Part shown: piece by piece, positions 42,852 to 52,364 of the stretch
How positions within the stretch are numbered: position 1 is the first letter of the stretch
Layout of the letters: each line of letters starts with the position of its first letter
Origin: Bacteroidales bacterium GP1
GTDB taxonomy: Bacteria; Bacteroidota; Bacteroidia; Bacteroidales; Muribaculaceae
Assembly (NCBI GenBank): GCA_001701105.1
Contig: DAAI01000009.1
Coordinates: 55,827 to 119,826 of the forward strand
DNA length: 64,000 bases
Direction: 5' to 3'
Notes under the pieces: model-generated
Databases searched by the model: none
Told to the model about the DNA's origin: nothing
The model's input: the letters and a program-made list of their open reading frames with translations, nothing else
Program-made: the position numbers and the translations under genes

Positions 42852-45527
42852 ATGAAAATTACTTTCAACATCAATTACCACACTTCATGGGGAGAGTCGC
42901 TCTACGTATGCGGCAATCTTCCCGAGCTTGGAGATGGCGACGCCCGAAGGGCTGTTGAGATGAAGCTCATAAGCCCCGACAGATGGCAATTGGAGCTAAA
43001 CATTGGCCATGACCCTGCGGATTTCAATTATTGGTTCATCGTAAAGGCTCCCGACCGAGAATGGCGATTTGAATGGGGTAAGCCGCATAGATATGTGGCC
43101 GGCTCAGGAATACGTTCATGTGTGATTTTCGACTCATGGCATGATCTACCCGGCGACAAACCTTTCTACTCATCGGCTTTTACTGACGGCATTTTCCGTC
43201 GCTCCCACCGCGATGAGCCTCTGAAGTCGCTTCCCGGGACTGTAAAATTGAGTATTGAGGCGCCTATGATTCGACCCAATCAGCGTCTTGCAATATGCGG
43301 ACAAGGGAAATATCTGGGCGAATGGGATCCTTCAAAAGCCATTCCTTTGAATGATGCGAATTTCCCGACTTGGGAAATAAACCTTCCATTCGACAGGCTG
43401 GATATTCCTTTTGAGTATAAATTCGTAATTATCGACAAAGATAATAAAGTGGTTGGCTGGGAAGCCATGAACAATCGGATATTTGGCATTCGTCCGGAGG
43501 GATTCGATGAGCAGATCGTGATCGACGGCATCCGTTTCGCTAATCCGATGCCGGGATGGAAAGGAGCTGGAACCGCCATTCCGGTCTTCTCGATCCGGAC
43601 TGAGGAAGACTTCGGCGTAGGAGATTTTATTGATATTAAGAAGATGGTGGAATGGTGCCATATCACAGGGCAGAATGTTCTCCAGATTCTTCCGATCAAC
43701 GACACCACCTCCATCGGCACATGGGTTGATTCCTATCCTTATCGCGCCAACTCGATCTTCGCGCTCCATCCCATGTATCTCCGACCTGAGAAAATTGGCC
43801 GTCTTAACGACCCTTCCAGAATGGAATACTACGAGCACAAACGCCGTGAGCTGAACGAACTGGAAGCCGTGGATTATGAACGTGTAAACGCCGCAAAGCA
43901 CGAGTATTTCCGCGAGATTTTTGCTCAGGATTTCGATCGCCTCGCTAAAACCGATGATTATCAAAGTTTCATCGCTACAAATGAATATTGGCTGAAGCCA
44001 TATTCTGCATGGTGTGTGCTACGAGATATGTATCATACACCCGACAACAAGGCATGGGAACAATATTCCCGATACGATAGTGACAAGGTTAATTTCCTTC
44101 TTGGAGAAAAACGCCGTGAAGCCGATTACTATTGCTTCCTGCAATACCATCTTGACCGTCAACTTCGTGAAGCGAGAGAGTATGCCCATTCTCTTGGTGT
44201 AGTTTTGAAAGGGGATATTCCTATCGGCATCAGCCGTTGGAGTGTGGACGCATGGACATCTCCCGAACTCTTCAATATGGATACTTCCGCCGGAGCCCCA
44301 CCGGATGATTTCTCCGTGCTTGGCCAGAACTGGGGTTTCCCGACCTATAATTGGGATAAGATGGCCTGCGATGGCTTCCAATGGTGGAAAGACCGTTTCC
44401 GCAAGATGTCGGAATATTTCGATGCCTACCGTATTGACCATATTCTCGGATTTTTCCGCATATGGCAGATTCCTCTGAATGCACTCCATGGTCTGCTTGG
44501 ATATTTCAATCCGGCTCTCCCCTTCACGGCTGAAGAACTCCGCAGCAATTATGATTTCTGGATCGATCCTGATTTGCAGACAAAGCCATTGATTCTTGAA
44601 TGGATGCTTGAAGATTTCTTCGGCCCGTACAAGGATGAGGTGCGCGAGCTGTATCTCGACCGCGTAGGGGGCGATCGCTATTGCCTGAAGTCCTTCCTCG
44701 ACACCCAGGAGAAAGTGGAGCAATATTTCACGGCTATGGGAAATGGAGAGAAAGAGGAACGCCTGAAAAATGCTTTCCTCGGAATCATCGATGATGTCCT
44801 TTTCATTGATGATCCATATCAGAAAGGCCACTATCACCCCCGTATCACGGCGCAATTCACTTACCAGTACCGAATCCTATCGGATTACGCAAAGTGGAAT
44901 TTCAACCGCCTCTACAACGACTTCTTCTACCATCGCCACAACGATTTCTGGTATGGAAAGGCTATGTGGAAACTTCCCCCGCTCCTTGATGCCACAAGCA
45001 TGCTTGCTTGCGGTGAAGATCTCGGCATGATTCCCGACTGTGTTCCGGCCGTGATGGATAAGTTGAAGATCCTTAGCCTCGAGATTCAACGTATGCCTAA
45101 GGATCCCAAGACTGAGTTTGGCGATACTTGGAATTATCCCTATTATTCCGTATGTACGACCTCGACACACGATATGGACGGCATTCGTGCATGGTGGGAA
45201 AGTGATCATAGTGTAGCGCAGAAATTCTACAACAATGTGCTACATGAAGGAGGAGAAGCTCCATTTTTCGCCGAGCCATGGATCTGCGAGAAAATCATAG
45301 ATCTTCACCTTGCAAGTCCCTCAATGCTTTGCATCCTTCCATTGCAGGATTGGCTTAGCGCAGACGGCGGTCTTCGCCGTCAGAATCCGCATGATGAGCT
45401 GATCAATATTCCGGCAAATCCGCGGCATTATTGGAGATACCGTATGCATATCACGGTGGAGAATCTTCTCTCACAGGAGGCCTTCAATAAAGCTCTCCTT
45501 CGCCATATCAATAATGCCAATAGATAA
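42852..45527 (+). CDS. malQ: 4-alpha-glucanotransferase (GH77) with two CBM20 starch-binding modules
   Basis: Amylomaltase moves alpha-1,4-glucan segments between maltodextrins in the cytoplasm, feeding glycogen/starch metabolism. At 891 residues it is the long form. Two N-terminal CBM20-like modules come first: MKITFNINYHTSWGESLYVCGNLPELGD, then a second near 135 with APMIRPNQRLAICGQGKYLGEWDP. The GH77 barrel starts at GAGTAIPVFSIRTEEDFGVGDF (~240). Catalytic segments are visible: FDAYRIDHILGFFRIW (nucleophile Asp), CGEDLGMIPDCV (acid/base Glu) and STHDMDGIRAWW (third Asp). No signal peptide is present. The following 335 bases are gene-free and rich in hairpins. Confidence 0.94.
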   Translation: MKITFNINYHTSWGESLYVCGNLPELGDGDARRAVEMKLISPDRWQLELNIGHDPADFNYWFIVKAPDREWRFEWGKPHRYVAGSGIRSCVIFDSWHDLPGDKPFYSSAFTDGIFRRSHRDEPLKSLPGTVKLSIEAPMIRPNQRLAICGQGKYLGEWDPSKAIPLNDANFPTWEINLPFDRLDIPFEYKFVIIDKDNKVVGWEAMNNRIFGIRPEGFDEQIVIDGIRFANPMPGWKGAGTAIPVFSIRTEEDFGVGDFIDIKKMVEWCHITGQNVLQILPINDTTSIGTWVDSYPYRANSIFALHPMYLRPEKIGRLNDPSRMEYYEHKRRELNELEAVDYERVNAAKHEYFREIFAQDFDRLAKTDDYQSFIATNEYWLKPYSAWCVLRDMYHTPDNKAWEQYSRYDSDKVNFLLGEKRREADYYCFLQYHLDRQLREAREYAHSLGVVLKGDIPIGISRWSVDAWTSPELFNMDTSAGAPPDDFSVLGQNWGFPTYNWDKMACDGFQWWKDRFRKMSEYFDAYRIDHILGFFRIWQIPLNALHGLLGYFNPALPFTAEELRSNYDFWIDPDLQTKPLILEWMLEDFFGPYKDEVRELYLDRVGGDRYCLKSFLDTQEKVEQYFTAMGNGEKEERLKNAFLGIIDDVLFIDDPYQKGHYHPRITAQFTYQYRILSDYAKWNFNRLYNDFFYHRHNDFWYGKAMWKLPPLLDATSMLACGEDLGMIPDCVPAVMDKLKILSLEIQRMPKDPKTEFGDTWNYPYYSVCTTSTHDMDGIRAWWESDHSVAQKFYNNVLHEGGEAPFFAEPWICEKIIDLHLASPSMLCILPLQDWLSADGGLRRQNPHDELINIPANPRHYWRYRMHITVENLLSQEAFNKALLRHINNANR

Positions 45528-45589
45528 GAAGCCATGCTCCGGCTCTAAAAGCCTCAGCAACGCTTTCTGAATCATATGAATCCGATTCT

Positions 45590-45623
45590 AACATCACCCT
45601 GCGTATATATGCAGGGTGATGTT
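45590..45623. terminator. 13-bp perfect hairpin after malQ
   Basis: AACATCACCCTGC pairs with GCAGGGTGATGTT around an 8-base AT loop. It lacks a T run on either strand but is stable enough to stop or protect transcripts of the converging genes. Confidence 0.5.
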
Positions 45624-45629
45624 GCATCT

Positions 45630-45672
45630 GCGGCGCACGTAAACGCACATTGACGCAGGCTCGTGCGTCCGC
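45630..45672. repeat. Inverted repeat, 10 bp with a one-base bulge
   Basis: GCGGCGCACG (45630-45639) pairs with CGTGCGtCCGC (45662-45672). It follows the preceding hairpin by six bases. Confidence 0.45.
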
Positions 45673-45763
45673 AATCCATTTGATATCATTAGATTATGGC
45701 GATTATGGCATTTTAGATTTGGGAGCAGTTATGCCCACCTCCGATTATCCTAAAGCCCAGGCG

Positions 45764-45781
45764 CGCGCGGTTTATCGCGCG
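45764..45781. repeat. CG-alternating hairpin
   Basis: CGCGCG (45764-45769), loop GTTTAT, CGCGCG (45776-45781). Alternating CG runs are rare in the rest of this window. Confidence 0.4.
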
Positions 45782-45862
45782 ACAATCACCCCTATTCCTC
45801 CGATTTCTCATATCCGATAGAATGAGTCGGTAAGTCAAGCATTCTACATTCGATAATATCGT

Positions 45863-47710
45863 TTAGCCCAGGAGTTTGCTTAAATCGGCATCTGTAAAGA
45901 CTGTGAAGATGCGGTTGCCGTTAGGGGTAAGGGATGGTTCGGGGAGACTGAAAAGCTGCCCGATAAGATTCTCCATCTCATTTTGCGATAGTTTCACGCC
46001 TCTCTTTATAGCTCCTGAACGAGCCATGATCAGGGCCACGCGCTCTCGCATTGAAAACGCTCCGGCCTTTTCATTACCGTAGTTGCCGGAATCTTCCGAA
46101 ACGGAATCAAGGACTCTCAAAATTGTATCCTTTATGGCATGAGGTTTCAGTAATGCCGGCACTGCCATTACTTTCCAATCTGTTTCGCTTTCATATTCGA
46201 GCCTGAATCCTAATCGCTCCAAATCTTCTTGCACTTCGGCCAGTGCAGACTGCTGCGAGGCATCAAGACTTATCGTCTCCGGGAACATGATAGTCTGCCC
46301 GACAGTCTCCATCCTCGTGGAACGCTTTAGATACTCCTCATAAAGAATTTTCACATGCGCGCGATGCTGGTCGATTATCAGCAATCCCTCGCCGGATGTA
46401 GTGATTATATATTTAAGCGCATATTGCAGACAAATCGTTGCGGGGTTTACGGGCGAATCTTCGGCGCCCGCAAACGGCAATGATTCACCATCCGGTTGAG
46501 AAACGGGATTATTTTTTCCGGCAGTAATGAAATTTTCATAAAGCGATTGCCAGTTGGAATCAATATGCGTGGGTCGATAAGCGGGATTCACCCCTCCTGA
46601 TGACTTAGAGAAAGGATTATAATCACTGCGGTAGTCCACGCGTGGGGGTGGAGGCGTTGAGCCATCTGCCACCGGGCGGATGGGCAATGCATCGGCTGAG
46701 AAATCAATACTCGGCACTGCGGAGAATTTCCCCAGACTCTTCTTAACCGCCGCCGCAAGGATGGGCCAGATCTCTTGTTCGTACTCGAATTTTATCTCAT
46801 TCTTTGTAGGATGGATATTCACGTCAATAGATTTGGGATCCACGGTAAAGACAAGGAAATAGCATGGATGAGTCCCTTGAGCAATGAGTGGTTCATAACA
46901 ACTCATTATTGCCTTGTGGAAATAGGGATGACGCATATTCCGGCCATTCACTATCATATATTGCAACGGATTCCTTTTGCGGGCAAATTCCGGACGCGAG
47001 ATATACCCTTCTATCTTCACTATGGGAGTATCGACTTCCACAGGAAGCAGCTGGCTTCCATTGAGCACATTTTTCCATATCTCCTCAATACGCTGCCGCA
47101 TTGTGCCGGGTCGCAGCTCTATTTTCCTGCTTCCTGCATCTATGCTCATGCGAAGCCGATGATTGACAAGGGCGAGACGTTCGAACTCCCGCATAATGTT
47201 CGTGAGTTCCACGCTGTCGCTTCTGAGGAATTTACGGCGTGCCGGAACGTTATAAAACAACCTCTTTACTGAAATCACGGTTCCCACCTCACACGCATAT
47301 GGCTCCTGAGACAATACCTTTGAACTTTCAATAACAATGTGCGTGCCTAAAGGATTTTCTGCCTTACGCGTCTTTATCTCAACTTCAGAGATTGCACAAA
47401 TAGAGGGTAATGCTTCGCCACGGAATCCCATGGAATGAAGATTAAACAAATCATCGGCCGTTTTAATCTTTGATGTGGCATGACGCTCAAAGGCCATACG
47501 CGCATCCGTATCGCTCATGCCGGAGCCATTGTCGGCTACCTGAATCAATGTCTTGCCGGCATCACGCACTACAATGCTAATCTCAGTCGCACCCGCATCC
47601 ACCGCATTCTCTACCAATTCTTTCACTACGGCCGCCGGTCGTTGGATCACCTCCCCTGCCGCTATCTGATTGGCTACAGAATCAGGCAACAATCGAATTA
47701 TATCGCTCAT
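45863..47710 (-). CDS. mutL: DNA mismatch repair protein MutL
   Basis: MutL couples mismatch recognition by MutS to strand processing. The 615-residue protein has an intact GHKL ATPase domain: NQIAAGEVIQRPAAVVKELV, ENAVDAGATEI, DNGSGM, and ATSKIKTADDLFNLHSMGFRGEAL. A transducer domain and a Pro/Ser-rich linker (about 340-425) follow. The C-terminal dimerisation domain reads IIDQHRAHVKILYEE (Asp447 onwards) where endonuclease MutL proteins have DQHAxxE. The last motif is LTPNGNRIF rather than CPHGRP, so nuclease metal ligands appear missing. Its ATG overlaps the stop of the OstA-like gene by ATGA, implying coupled translation. Confidence 0.94.
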   Translation of the reverse strand: MSDIIRLLPDSVANQIAAGEVIQRPAAVVKELVENAVDAGATEISIVVRDAGKTLIQVADNGSGMSDTDARMAFERHATSKIKTADDLFNLHSMGFRGEALPSICAISEVEIKTRKAENPLGTHIVIESSKVLSQEPYACEVGTVISVKRLFYNVPARRKFLRSDSVELTNIMREFERLALVNHRLRMSIDAGSRKIELRPGTMRQRIEEIWKNVLNGSQLLPVEVDTPIVKIEGYISRPEFARKRNPLQYMIVNGRNMRHPYFHKAIMSCYEPLIAQGTHPCYFLVFTVDPKSIDVNIHPTKNEIKFEYEQEIWPILAAAVKKSLGKFSAVPSIDFSADALPIRPVADGSTPPPPRVDYRSDYNPFSKSSGGVNPAYRPTHIDSNWQSLYENFITAGKNNPVSQPDGESLPFAGAEDSPVNPATICLQYALKYIITTSGEGLLIIDQHRAHVKILYEEYLKRSTRMETVGQTIMFPETISLDASQQSALAEVQEDLERLGFRLEYESETDWKVMAVPALLKPHAIKDTILRVLDSVSEDSGNYGNEKAGAFSMRERVALIMARSGAIKRGVKLSQNEMENLIGQLFSLPEPSLTPNGNRIFTVFTDADLSKLLG

Positions 47711-49902
47711 TTATTCATCATATCCTTATATTCCGCCGGACTGATCGGAGTGCGTTTAACTACATCCGGTTCCTTAAACCATTCATCAAGAGCCTCCGGC
47801 ACTTCTCCCAATTCATCTACCCATCGCAGGCTACTGCCATACCATTGGCGTTGAGGGCGCAACATTCCGAGCCATCTGAATCCGTCGAGATATTTCTGCG
47901 TCCGCTTGACTTCTCCTGCCGGTGTGACAGTACCTGTAACTTCGGGCCACATTTTAAGATGGCTCACTTTGCCGTCCTTGAAGTCTATATTGAGATATGA
48001 GCTTTCAGCATTAACGAGTTTGCTGAATGTCGAATCGTCCTCTTCGGGCATGAACACGACCTGCACATTACCATTTACTTCAGCGCGCCGTATCTTCTGA
48101 TTCTCGAGCCATGCCTTTATCACTGATCCCGTGACTTGGTTATAGAAATCCTCATCAAGATGCTCAGCCAACATACCTCCGTCGGGCAATATAGCCCAAT
48201 CCGGTGTGGAATCATTGAAATGCACATCTATCCTGTTACCTACCACTTGCCGCTCCTCGCTCCATACCACAGGCTTGCGTATCAGATGCAACAACGAATC
48301 ATATTGCTCCATTATCATTGTGTCGGCTACTCCCTGCAAATCCTGGTTGAAGAAACGAGCCCGCCCTATTGCCTTTGCAACATGAAATTCCTTTGGCACC
48401 ATGTACGCTGAGTCTCGACCCAGTTTATCTATCCTAAGTTTCGGAACGCTCGGCATCACAGCAGACGGTGTTTTTTCCATACCTTCTTCCCGGTCATCAT
48501 TCCTCGGCTTATCCGTTGGTAATTCACCATGCATGATGGTATCTCCCTCTATTATAGTAAGCGTGTCTCCCTTATTGATTGATTCAGGTATTTTTATCGT
48601 ATCTTTCAGTTCTGCCACAACGGAATCCTTGACTACAGGAAGTCCATAACCGGGTTTTGGGATTCTCGGATCCATCAGTTGCAATTCAACGTGCATATCA
48701 GCGGCAATGTCAAGTATACTCTTGAATTTAGCCAATCGCATTCTTGTAGCTTTGCTCCATCCATGCGCTAATGAATCGGGCCATACCATTTCTGTCCGGA
48801 TAAAAGATAATATAGTGTCGGCACGTAGAAACAACGTATCGGGCCGTGAATATTCAATCAAGAGAGGATATTCCGTAGAGAATGCCAATTTTGTGCTGTC
48901 GTTATACTCGCCATATCCTCCGATAAGCTGCACTTTCCTTGCGGTGTCAGTAATAATCATCGGCTGGCGCACTTTCATTGGGTCGCGGAACATAAACGCT
49001 TTCGACAAACGTGAAGCCTTGTCATAGATAATGGAATCTCCTTCCAGCCAAGTCACTTTGTTGGTGCTGTCACGATGCGTTATCAAAGAGCGCGATGTAA
49101 GCTCGGCATGATCTGTCTGGGTGTCATACCATCCCCGGGTTGTCTCTATCGTATCCGTCGCGCCTTCTATGCGGGTCTTTGTATTGATTGTGGCGATGTG
49201 CGTATCGGTGTTATAATCAAGTTCCTCGGTTATCATCCGATAGCCGTCTTTATTATTCACGAGAACCACCTCGTTTCTGAATTTGGCCAATTTAGTGGCA
49301 GGAGAATATTCTCCATATATGGAATTGAGGGTATTTACGCCATCATCAAGCTGTCCTCCTATTGCATACCATCCTATTTCATTCTCCAGGTCATAATCCA
49401 GGCTATCCGTAATAAGTGTAACATCCCGGTTTTTCAATTCCACATTGTCACGTGAAGGGCCATCCACAAGCGTGGCGTGACGTTCCATACCATCATAATC
49501 AAGACGGTCGGCATATACAAAAAGAGTATCACCCTGCTCCATCCGCACATTGCCGAATGCAATCATGGAATTCTTCTCCGGGTAATAATATGCCGAATCG
49601 CAGAACATCCACATATTGCCATGCCGGAATTTCACCGACCCTTTCACTATCTGAAATTCCTCTATACTGTGCGCCGGCCGGAATAATGAATCTGCGTACT
49701 CTAGAAACACTTTATCGGTCTGATAGCGGTTTGCACCCGGAATCTCGGGTCGGATTGGCTCTTTAGGTTTAGGACGGGTATAGACTTCTTCAGCTTCTTT
49801 TTTATTCTGCTTTTGGGCATATGCACCCTGAAACCATCCTGACAATAGTCCCAATACTAAAAGCCCGACGAGAGCGACGACTATGCGACGGCTTTTTATC
49901 AT
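47707..49902 (-). CDS. OstA/LptA-like outer-membrane biogenesis protein
   Basis: The 731-residue exported protein carries an N-terminal signal/anchor (residues ~8-29, VVALVGLLVLGLLSGWFQGAYA). Repeated OstA/LptA-type beta-jellyroll strands follow, for instance VKGSVKFRHGNMWMFCDSAYYYPEKNSMIAFGNVRMEQGDTL. Such domains bind and pass lipopolysaccharide across the periplasm. The C-terminal part (after ~500) contains further beta segments ending in WLGMLRPQRQWYGSSLRWVDELGEVP. It sits between a SurA-type chaperone gene, 19 bases upstream, and mutL, which overlaps it by four bases. This location supports a role in outer-membrane assembly. A direct LPS role is inferred from the domain only. Confidence 0.85.
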   Translation of the reverse strand: MIKSRRIVVALVGLLVLGLLSGWFQGAYAQKQNKKEAEEVYTRPKPKEPIRPEIPGANRYQTDKVFLEYADSLFRPAHSIEEFQIVKGSVKFRHGNMWMFCDSAYYYPEKNSMIAFGNVRMEQGDTLFVYADRLDYDGMERHATLVDGPSRDNVELKNRDVTLITDSLDYDLENEIGWYAIGGQLDDGVNTLNSIYGEYSPATKLAKFRNEVVLVNNKDGYRMITEELDYNTDTHIATINTKTRIEGATDTIETTRGWYDTQTDHAELTSRSLITHRDSTNKVTWLEGDSIIYDKASRLSKAFMFRDPMKVRQPMIITDTARKVQLIGGYGEYNDSTKLAFSTEYPLLIEYSRPDTLFLRADTILSFIRTEMVWPDSLAHGWSKATRMRLAKFKSILDIAADMHVELQLMDPRIPKPGYGLPVVKDSVVAELKDTIKIPESINKGDTLTIIEGDTIMHGELPTDKPRNDDREEGMEKTPSAVMPSVPKLRIDKLGRDSAYMVPKEFHVAKAIGRARFFNQDLQGVADTMIMEQYDSLLHLIRKPVVWSEERQVVGNRIDVHFNDSTPDWAILPDGGMLAEHLDEDFYNQVTGSVIKAWLENQKIRRAEVNGNVQVVFMPEEDDSTFSKLVNAESSYLNIDFKDGKVSHLKMWPEVTGTVTPAGEVKRTQKYLDGFRWLGMLRPQRQWYGSSLRWVDELGEVPEALDEWFKEPDVVKRTPISPAEYKDMMNK

Positions 49903-49921
49903 GCCTTTAGGATAACCTATA

Positions 49922-51286
49922 TTATTTTATCCAACCATCATACTGAAACTCGCATCCGTCCCAGCCTTCCGACACTTTGACATACGTGTCCTTAATTTTT
50001 TTCTCAACCCAGTCCTTGAGGATTTTTTGTTTGGCATTATGCTCATACATCTGCTTGATCATATTGAAATCCTCCGATAGATTGGCCTTGTGGCCGGGTT
50101 GGCGAGAAGTGAGCTTCACAATGGCCACTACCTCGCGGTTTTTCTTAGGATCCATCATGATGAATGCCTCCGAGACGTCGCCCGGCTGCATCAATTCTAT
50201 CTTACGGGCTGCTTCAATGGGGAGGTCCTGCATTTCAAAGCGAGTGCTACGAGTCTTCTCGTTCATCATTATGCCTTTATTATTTTTGGTATCCTTGTCC
50301 TGAGACACGACCCTTGCGGCATCTTCAAATGAGAAATTGCCCCCTACTATCTCCTTTCGCAGCGAATCAAGACGGACGAGGGCGTCTTGAAGATCCTTGC
50401 TGCTAACTTTCGGCCGCAAAAGGATGTGGCGCACATTCACTTGATCCCCTCGCTTGGCAATCAACTGAATGATATGATATCCGAATTCGGTCTCCACAAT
50501 TCTGGATACTTTCTTCGGGTCGTTAAGATTAAACGCAACATTTGAAAATTCAGGCACGAAATCCGCCCGGCCATGGAATCCGAGCTCACCACCCTGCATT
50601 GCCGATCCGTCTTCACTATAGGCGATTGCATAGGTGGAAAACTCCGCTTCGCCCTTGTTGATCCGGTCGGAATATTCGCGCAGCCGCGCTTTGATATCAT
50701 CTATTTCCTGCTGCGGGATAACTGGATTTATGGTAATAATCTGAGCCTCTACCTGCATCGGAACATATGGAATACTATCCTCTGTCAATGTGTTGAAATA
50801 TCGACGCACTTCCTGCGGAGTTCCTTTGACTCCCTTTGTAAGATTGCTCTGCACCTGCTCTACTATATAATTATTACGCATTGCGTCCATCATCTGAGTC
50901 CGAATCGCAGGCCATGGTTTGTGAAAATACTCCTCTACCTTTTCTCGCGACCCGAGATTCGATAATATATAATCCATCTGACGGTCCACCTGGGTGGCCA
51001 CCTGATTCTCCGGCGCCTCTACAGTATCAATTTTTGCCTGATGAAGGTATAGCTTCTCAACCGCCATCCGCTCCGGAATTATGCAATACGGATCGCCGCC
51101 AAGGTTTACTCCCTCGCTGCGCAACTGTTGATATTGCTCCTCGATCTCCGACTTGAATATTGCCTCATCGCCTACTACCCAAGCCACTTCATCCACTACA
51201 TTTTTCTTGATGGGGGCTGCCACTGCATATATGCCGGCTATCAATACCGCCGTAAGGGCGATGCTCATTGTAGTTTTATTCATCAT
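49922..51286 (-). CDS. Periplasmic SurA-type chaperone / peptidyl-prolyl isomerase
   Basis: It probably escorts outer-membrane proteins through the periplasm. A signal peptide (residues ~1-24, MSIALTAVLIAGIYAVAAPI) precedes a SurA N-terminal helical domain (VVDEVAWVVGDEAIFKSEIEEQYQQL). Two parvulin domains follow. The first, near 175-280, includes SEDGSAMQGGELGFHGRADFVPEF and ETEFGYHIIQL. The second, beginning QVNVRHILLRPKV, is more divergent. The C-terminal strand region ends WVEKKIKDTYVKVSEGW. The 454-residue length matches SurA. Its start overlaps the end of the upstream lipoprotein gene by 11 bases, so the two are translated together. Confidence 0.9.
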   Translation of the reverse strand: MMNKTTMSIALTAVLIAGIYAVAAPIKKNVVDEVAWVVGDEAIFKSEIEEQYQQLRSEGVNLGGDPYCIIPERMAVEKLYLHQAKIDTVEAPENQVATQVDRQMDYILSNLGSREKVEEYFHKPWPAIRTQMMDAMRNNYIVEQVQSNLTKGVKGTPQEVRRYFNTLTEDSIPYVPMQVEAQIITINPVIPQQEIDDIKARLREYSDRINKGEAEFSTYAIAYSEDGSAMQGGELGFHGRADFVPEFSNVAFNLNDPKKVSRIVETEFGYHIIQLIAKRGDQVNVRHILLRPKVSSKDLQDALVRLDSLRKEIVGGNFSFEDAARVVSQDKDTKNNKGIMMNEKTRSTRFEMQDLPIEAARKIELMQPGDVSEAFIMMDPKKNREVVAIVKLTSRQPGHKANLSEDFNMIKQMYEHNAKQKILKDWVEKKIKDTYVKVSEGWDGCEFQYDGWIK

Positions 51287-52199
51287 TTTGTCTTTTTTCT
51301 CTTTTGACGGGCTTTAATTCCCCGGTGACCGGATCATAGATGCCTCCTTTTAGTCTTCCCTCCTCTATCTCCCGTGAATATAGAGCGGAGATTAATTTCT
51401 TCCGCAATTCACTTATATTGGAGTGACGCAACATCTCAGCAATTCGGGTGCGGGAATAGTCTTCAGGCATCTTGTCGCCGCTGCCTACATAGGCCGATAT
51501 ATGCAGCAAATAGACAGAACCTTCGTAATGCGTCTCAAAATCTTTTGTCGTGCGTAAAAAAGCATCCGGATCATAGAACCGATATGGAATCAATCCCGAT
51601 ATTTCATGCCACGGAAGCCAACGGTCGACGAAATATTCATATTGCATGGCTCTGCGTAAGCCCTGGCGCTCAAGATTCTCAATCGACGCGGCATCTCCAC
51701 GACGCATCCATTCCCTGAGTTTTTCCACATTGCGTTCATCTTCAGAGACCTTGAGATAGATTCCTTTTACCAATGGTTCTTCAAGTCGCATACTATCGCC
51801 CGCCACCTTATAATAAGAATCGATCTGCCTTTTCTCCTCTGCGGCACTCTGGCGCACATCGAGGGTTGCAATGTATCGGGTAAGGATTAAATTATTACGA
51901 TATTCATCCACCAATCGGTCGATCTCATCAAGATTTCCCATTCTGCGCTCGGCTATATCAGTAAGTACCTGACGCCTGATCCAGCTCTCTACGATGCTTT
52001 GCATCAAGGCTACGCTGTCTTCGGCCGATAGTCCGCGGGGAATCTCCTGGATCACATCATCGAGATGCAATACTGAATCGCCAACCGATACGACGACCTC
52101 CGAACTTTTCGAGGCCGCTACCCTCTTCCCACATCCGGCTTGAACCATGGATAATAAGGAAAGGCTCAGGAGCATCCATATCGCTTTACGCAATGTCAT
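51276..52199 (-). CDS. SurA-N-like lipoprotein without a parvulin domain
   Basis: The 307-residue protein has a signal with Cys22 in SMVQAGCGK, a plausible lipoprotein site. Its helical core resembles the SurA N-terminal chaperone domain: VVVSVGDSVLHLDDVIQEIPRGL, then ESWIRRQVLTDIAERRMGNLDEIDRLVDEYRNN-type sequence and RYIATLDVRQ. No sequence with parvulin motifs is visible, so it is probably a chaperone-like accessory rather than an isomerase. It is the first gene after a terminator, with a -7 box 18 bases upstream, and overlaps the SurA gene by 11 bases. The neighbourhood supports a role in outer-membrane protein folding. Confidence 0.78.
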   Translation of the reverse strand: MTLRKAIWMLLSLSLLSMVQAGCGKRVAASKSSEVVVSVGDSVLHLDDVIQEIPRGLSAEDSVALMQSIVESWIRRQVLTDIAERRMGNLDEIDRLVDEYRNNLILTRYIATLDVRQSAAEEKRQIDSYYKVAGDSMRLEEPLVKGIYLKVSEDERNVEKLREWMRRGDAASIENLERQGLRRAMQYEYFVDRWLPWHEISGLIPYRFYDPDAFLRTTKDFETHYEGSVYLLHISAYVGSGDKMPEDYSRTRIAEMLRHSNISELRKKLISALYSREIEEGRLKGGIYDPVTGELKPVKREKRQNDE

Positions 52200-52217
52200 A
52201 AACTCGCTTATAGCCTA

Positions 52218-52225
52218 CAAATTTA
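52218..52225 (-). promoter_or_regulatory. -7 box of the SurA-OstA-mutL operon
   Basis: Minus-strand TAAATTTG 18 bases upstream of the lipoprotein ATG; no clear TTG box. Confidence 0.4.
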
Positions 52226-52304
52226 CTAATTTTTTTCCAATCTTAAAAATCACTTTTCATTCATCATGCCTTCCGACACTCCGGCTCCTTTATTTTCTTA
52301 ATGC

Positions 52305-52332
52305 AAAAGGCGGATTCCGAAGAGTCCGCCTT
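52305..52332 (-). terminator. Terminator of the PpiC gene
   Basis: Leftwards, AAGGCGGA pairs with TCCGCCTT around a 10-base loop and ends in TTTT, 32 bases after the PpiC stop. Confidence 0.65.
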
Positions 52333-52364
52333 CCTATTTTCTTGTGAATACTTTGATGAAGGTA

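Larger units (their letters stand above)
45528..45862. other. Hairpin-rich intergenic region between malQ and mutL
   Basis: No conserved protein gene is visible in these 335 bases. Three GC-rich inverted repeats occur in order (45590-45623, 45630-45672, 45764-45781). The 9-base direct repeat CCTCCGATT is at 45738-45746 and 45797-45805. A 29-codon ORF (45731-45820) begins nine bases after a TAGATTTG box. Terminators for two convergent operons explain part of this, not all. Confidence 0.5.

Noticed and set aside
44019..44855. 278-codon ORF opposite malQ
   Set aside because: Fully inside the GH77 coding region on the other strand, low-complexity composition, no recognisable motif.
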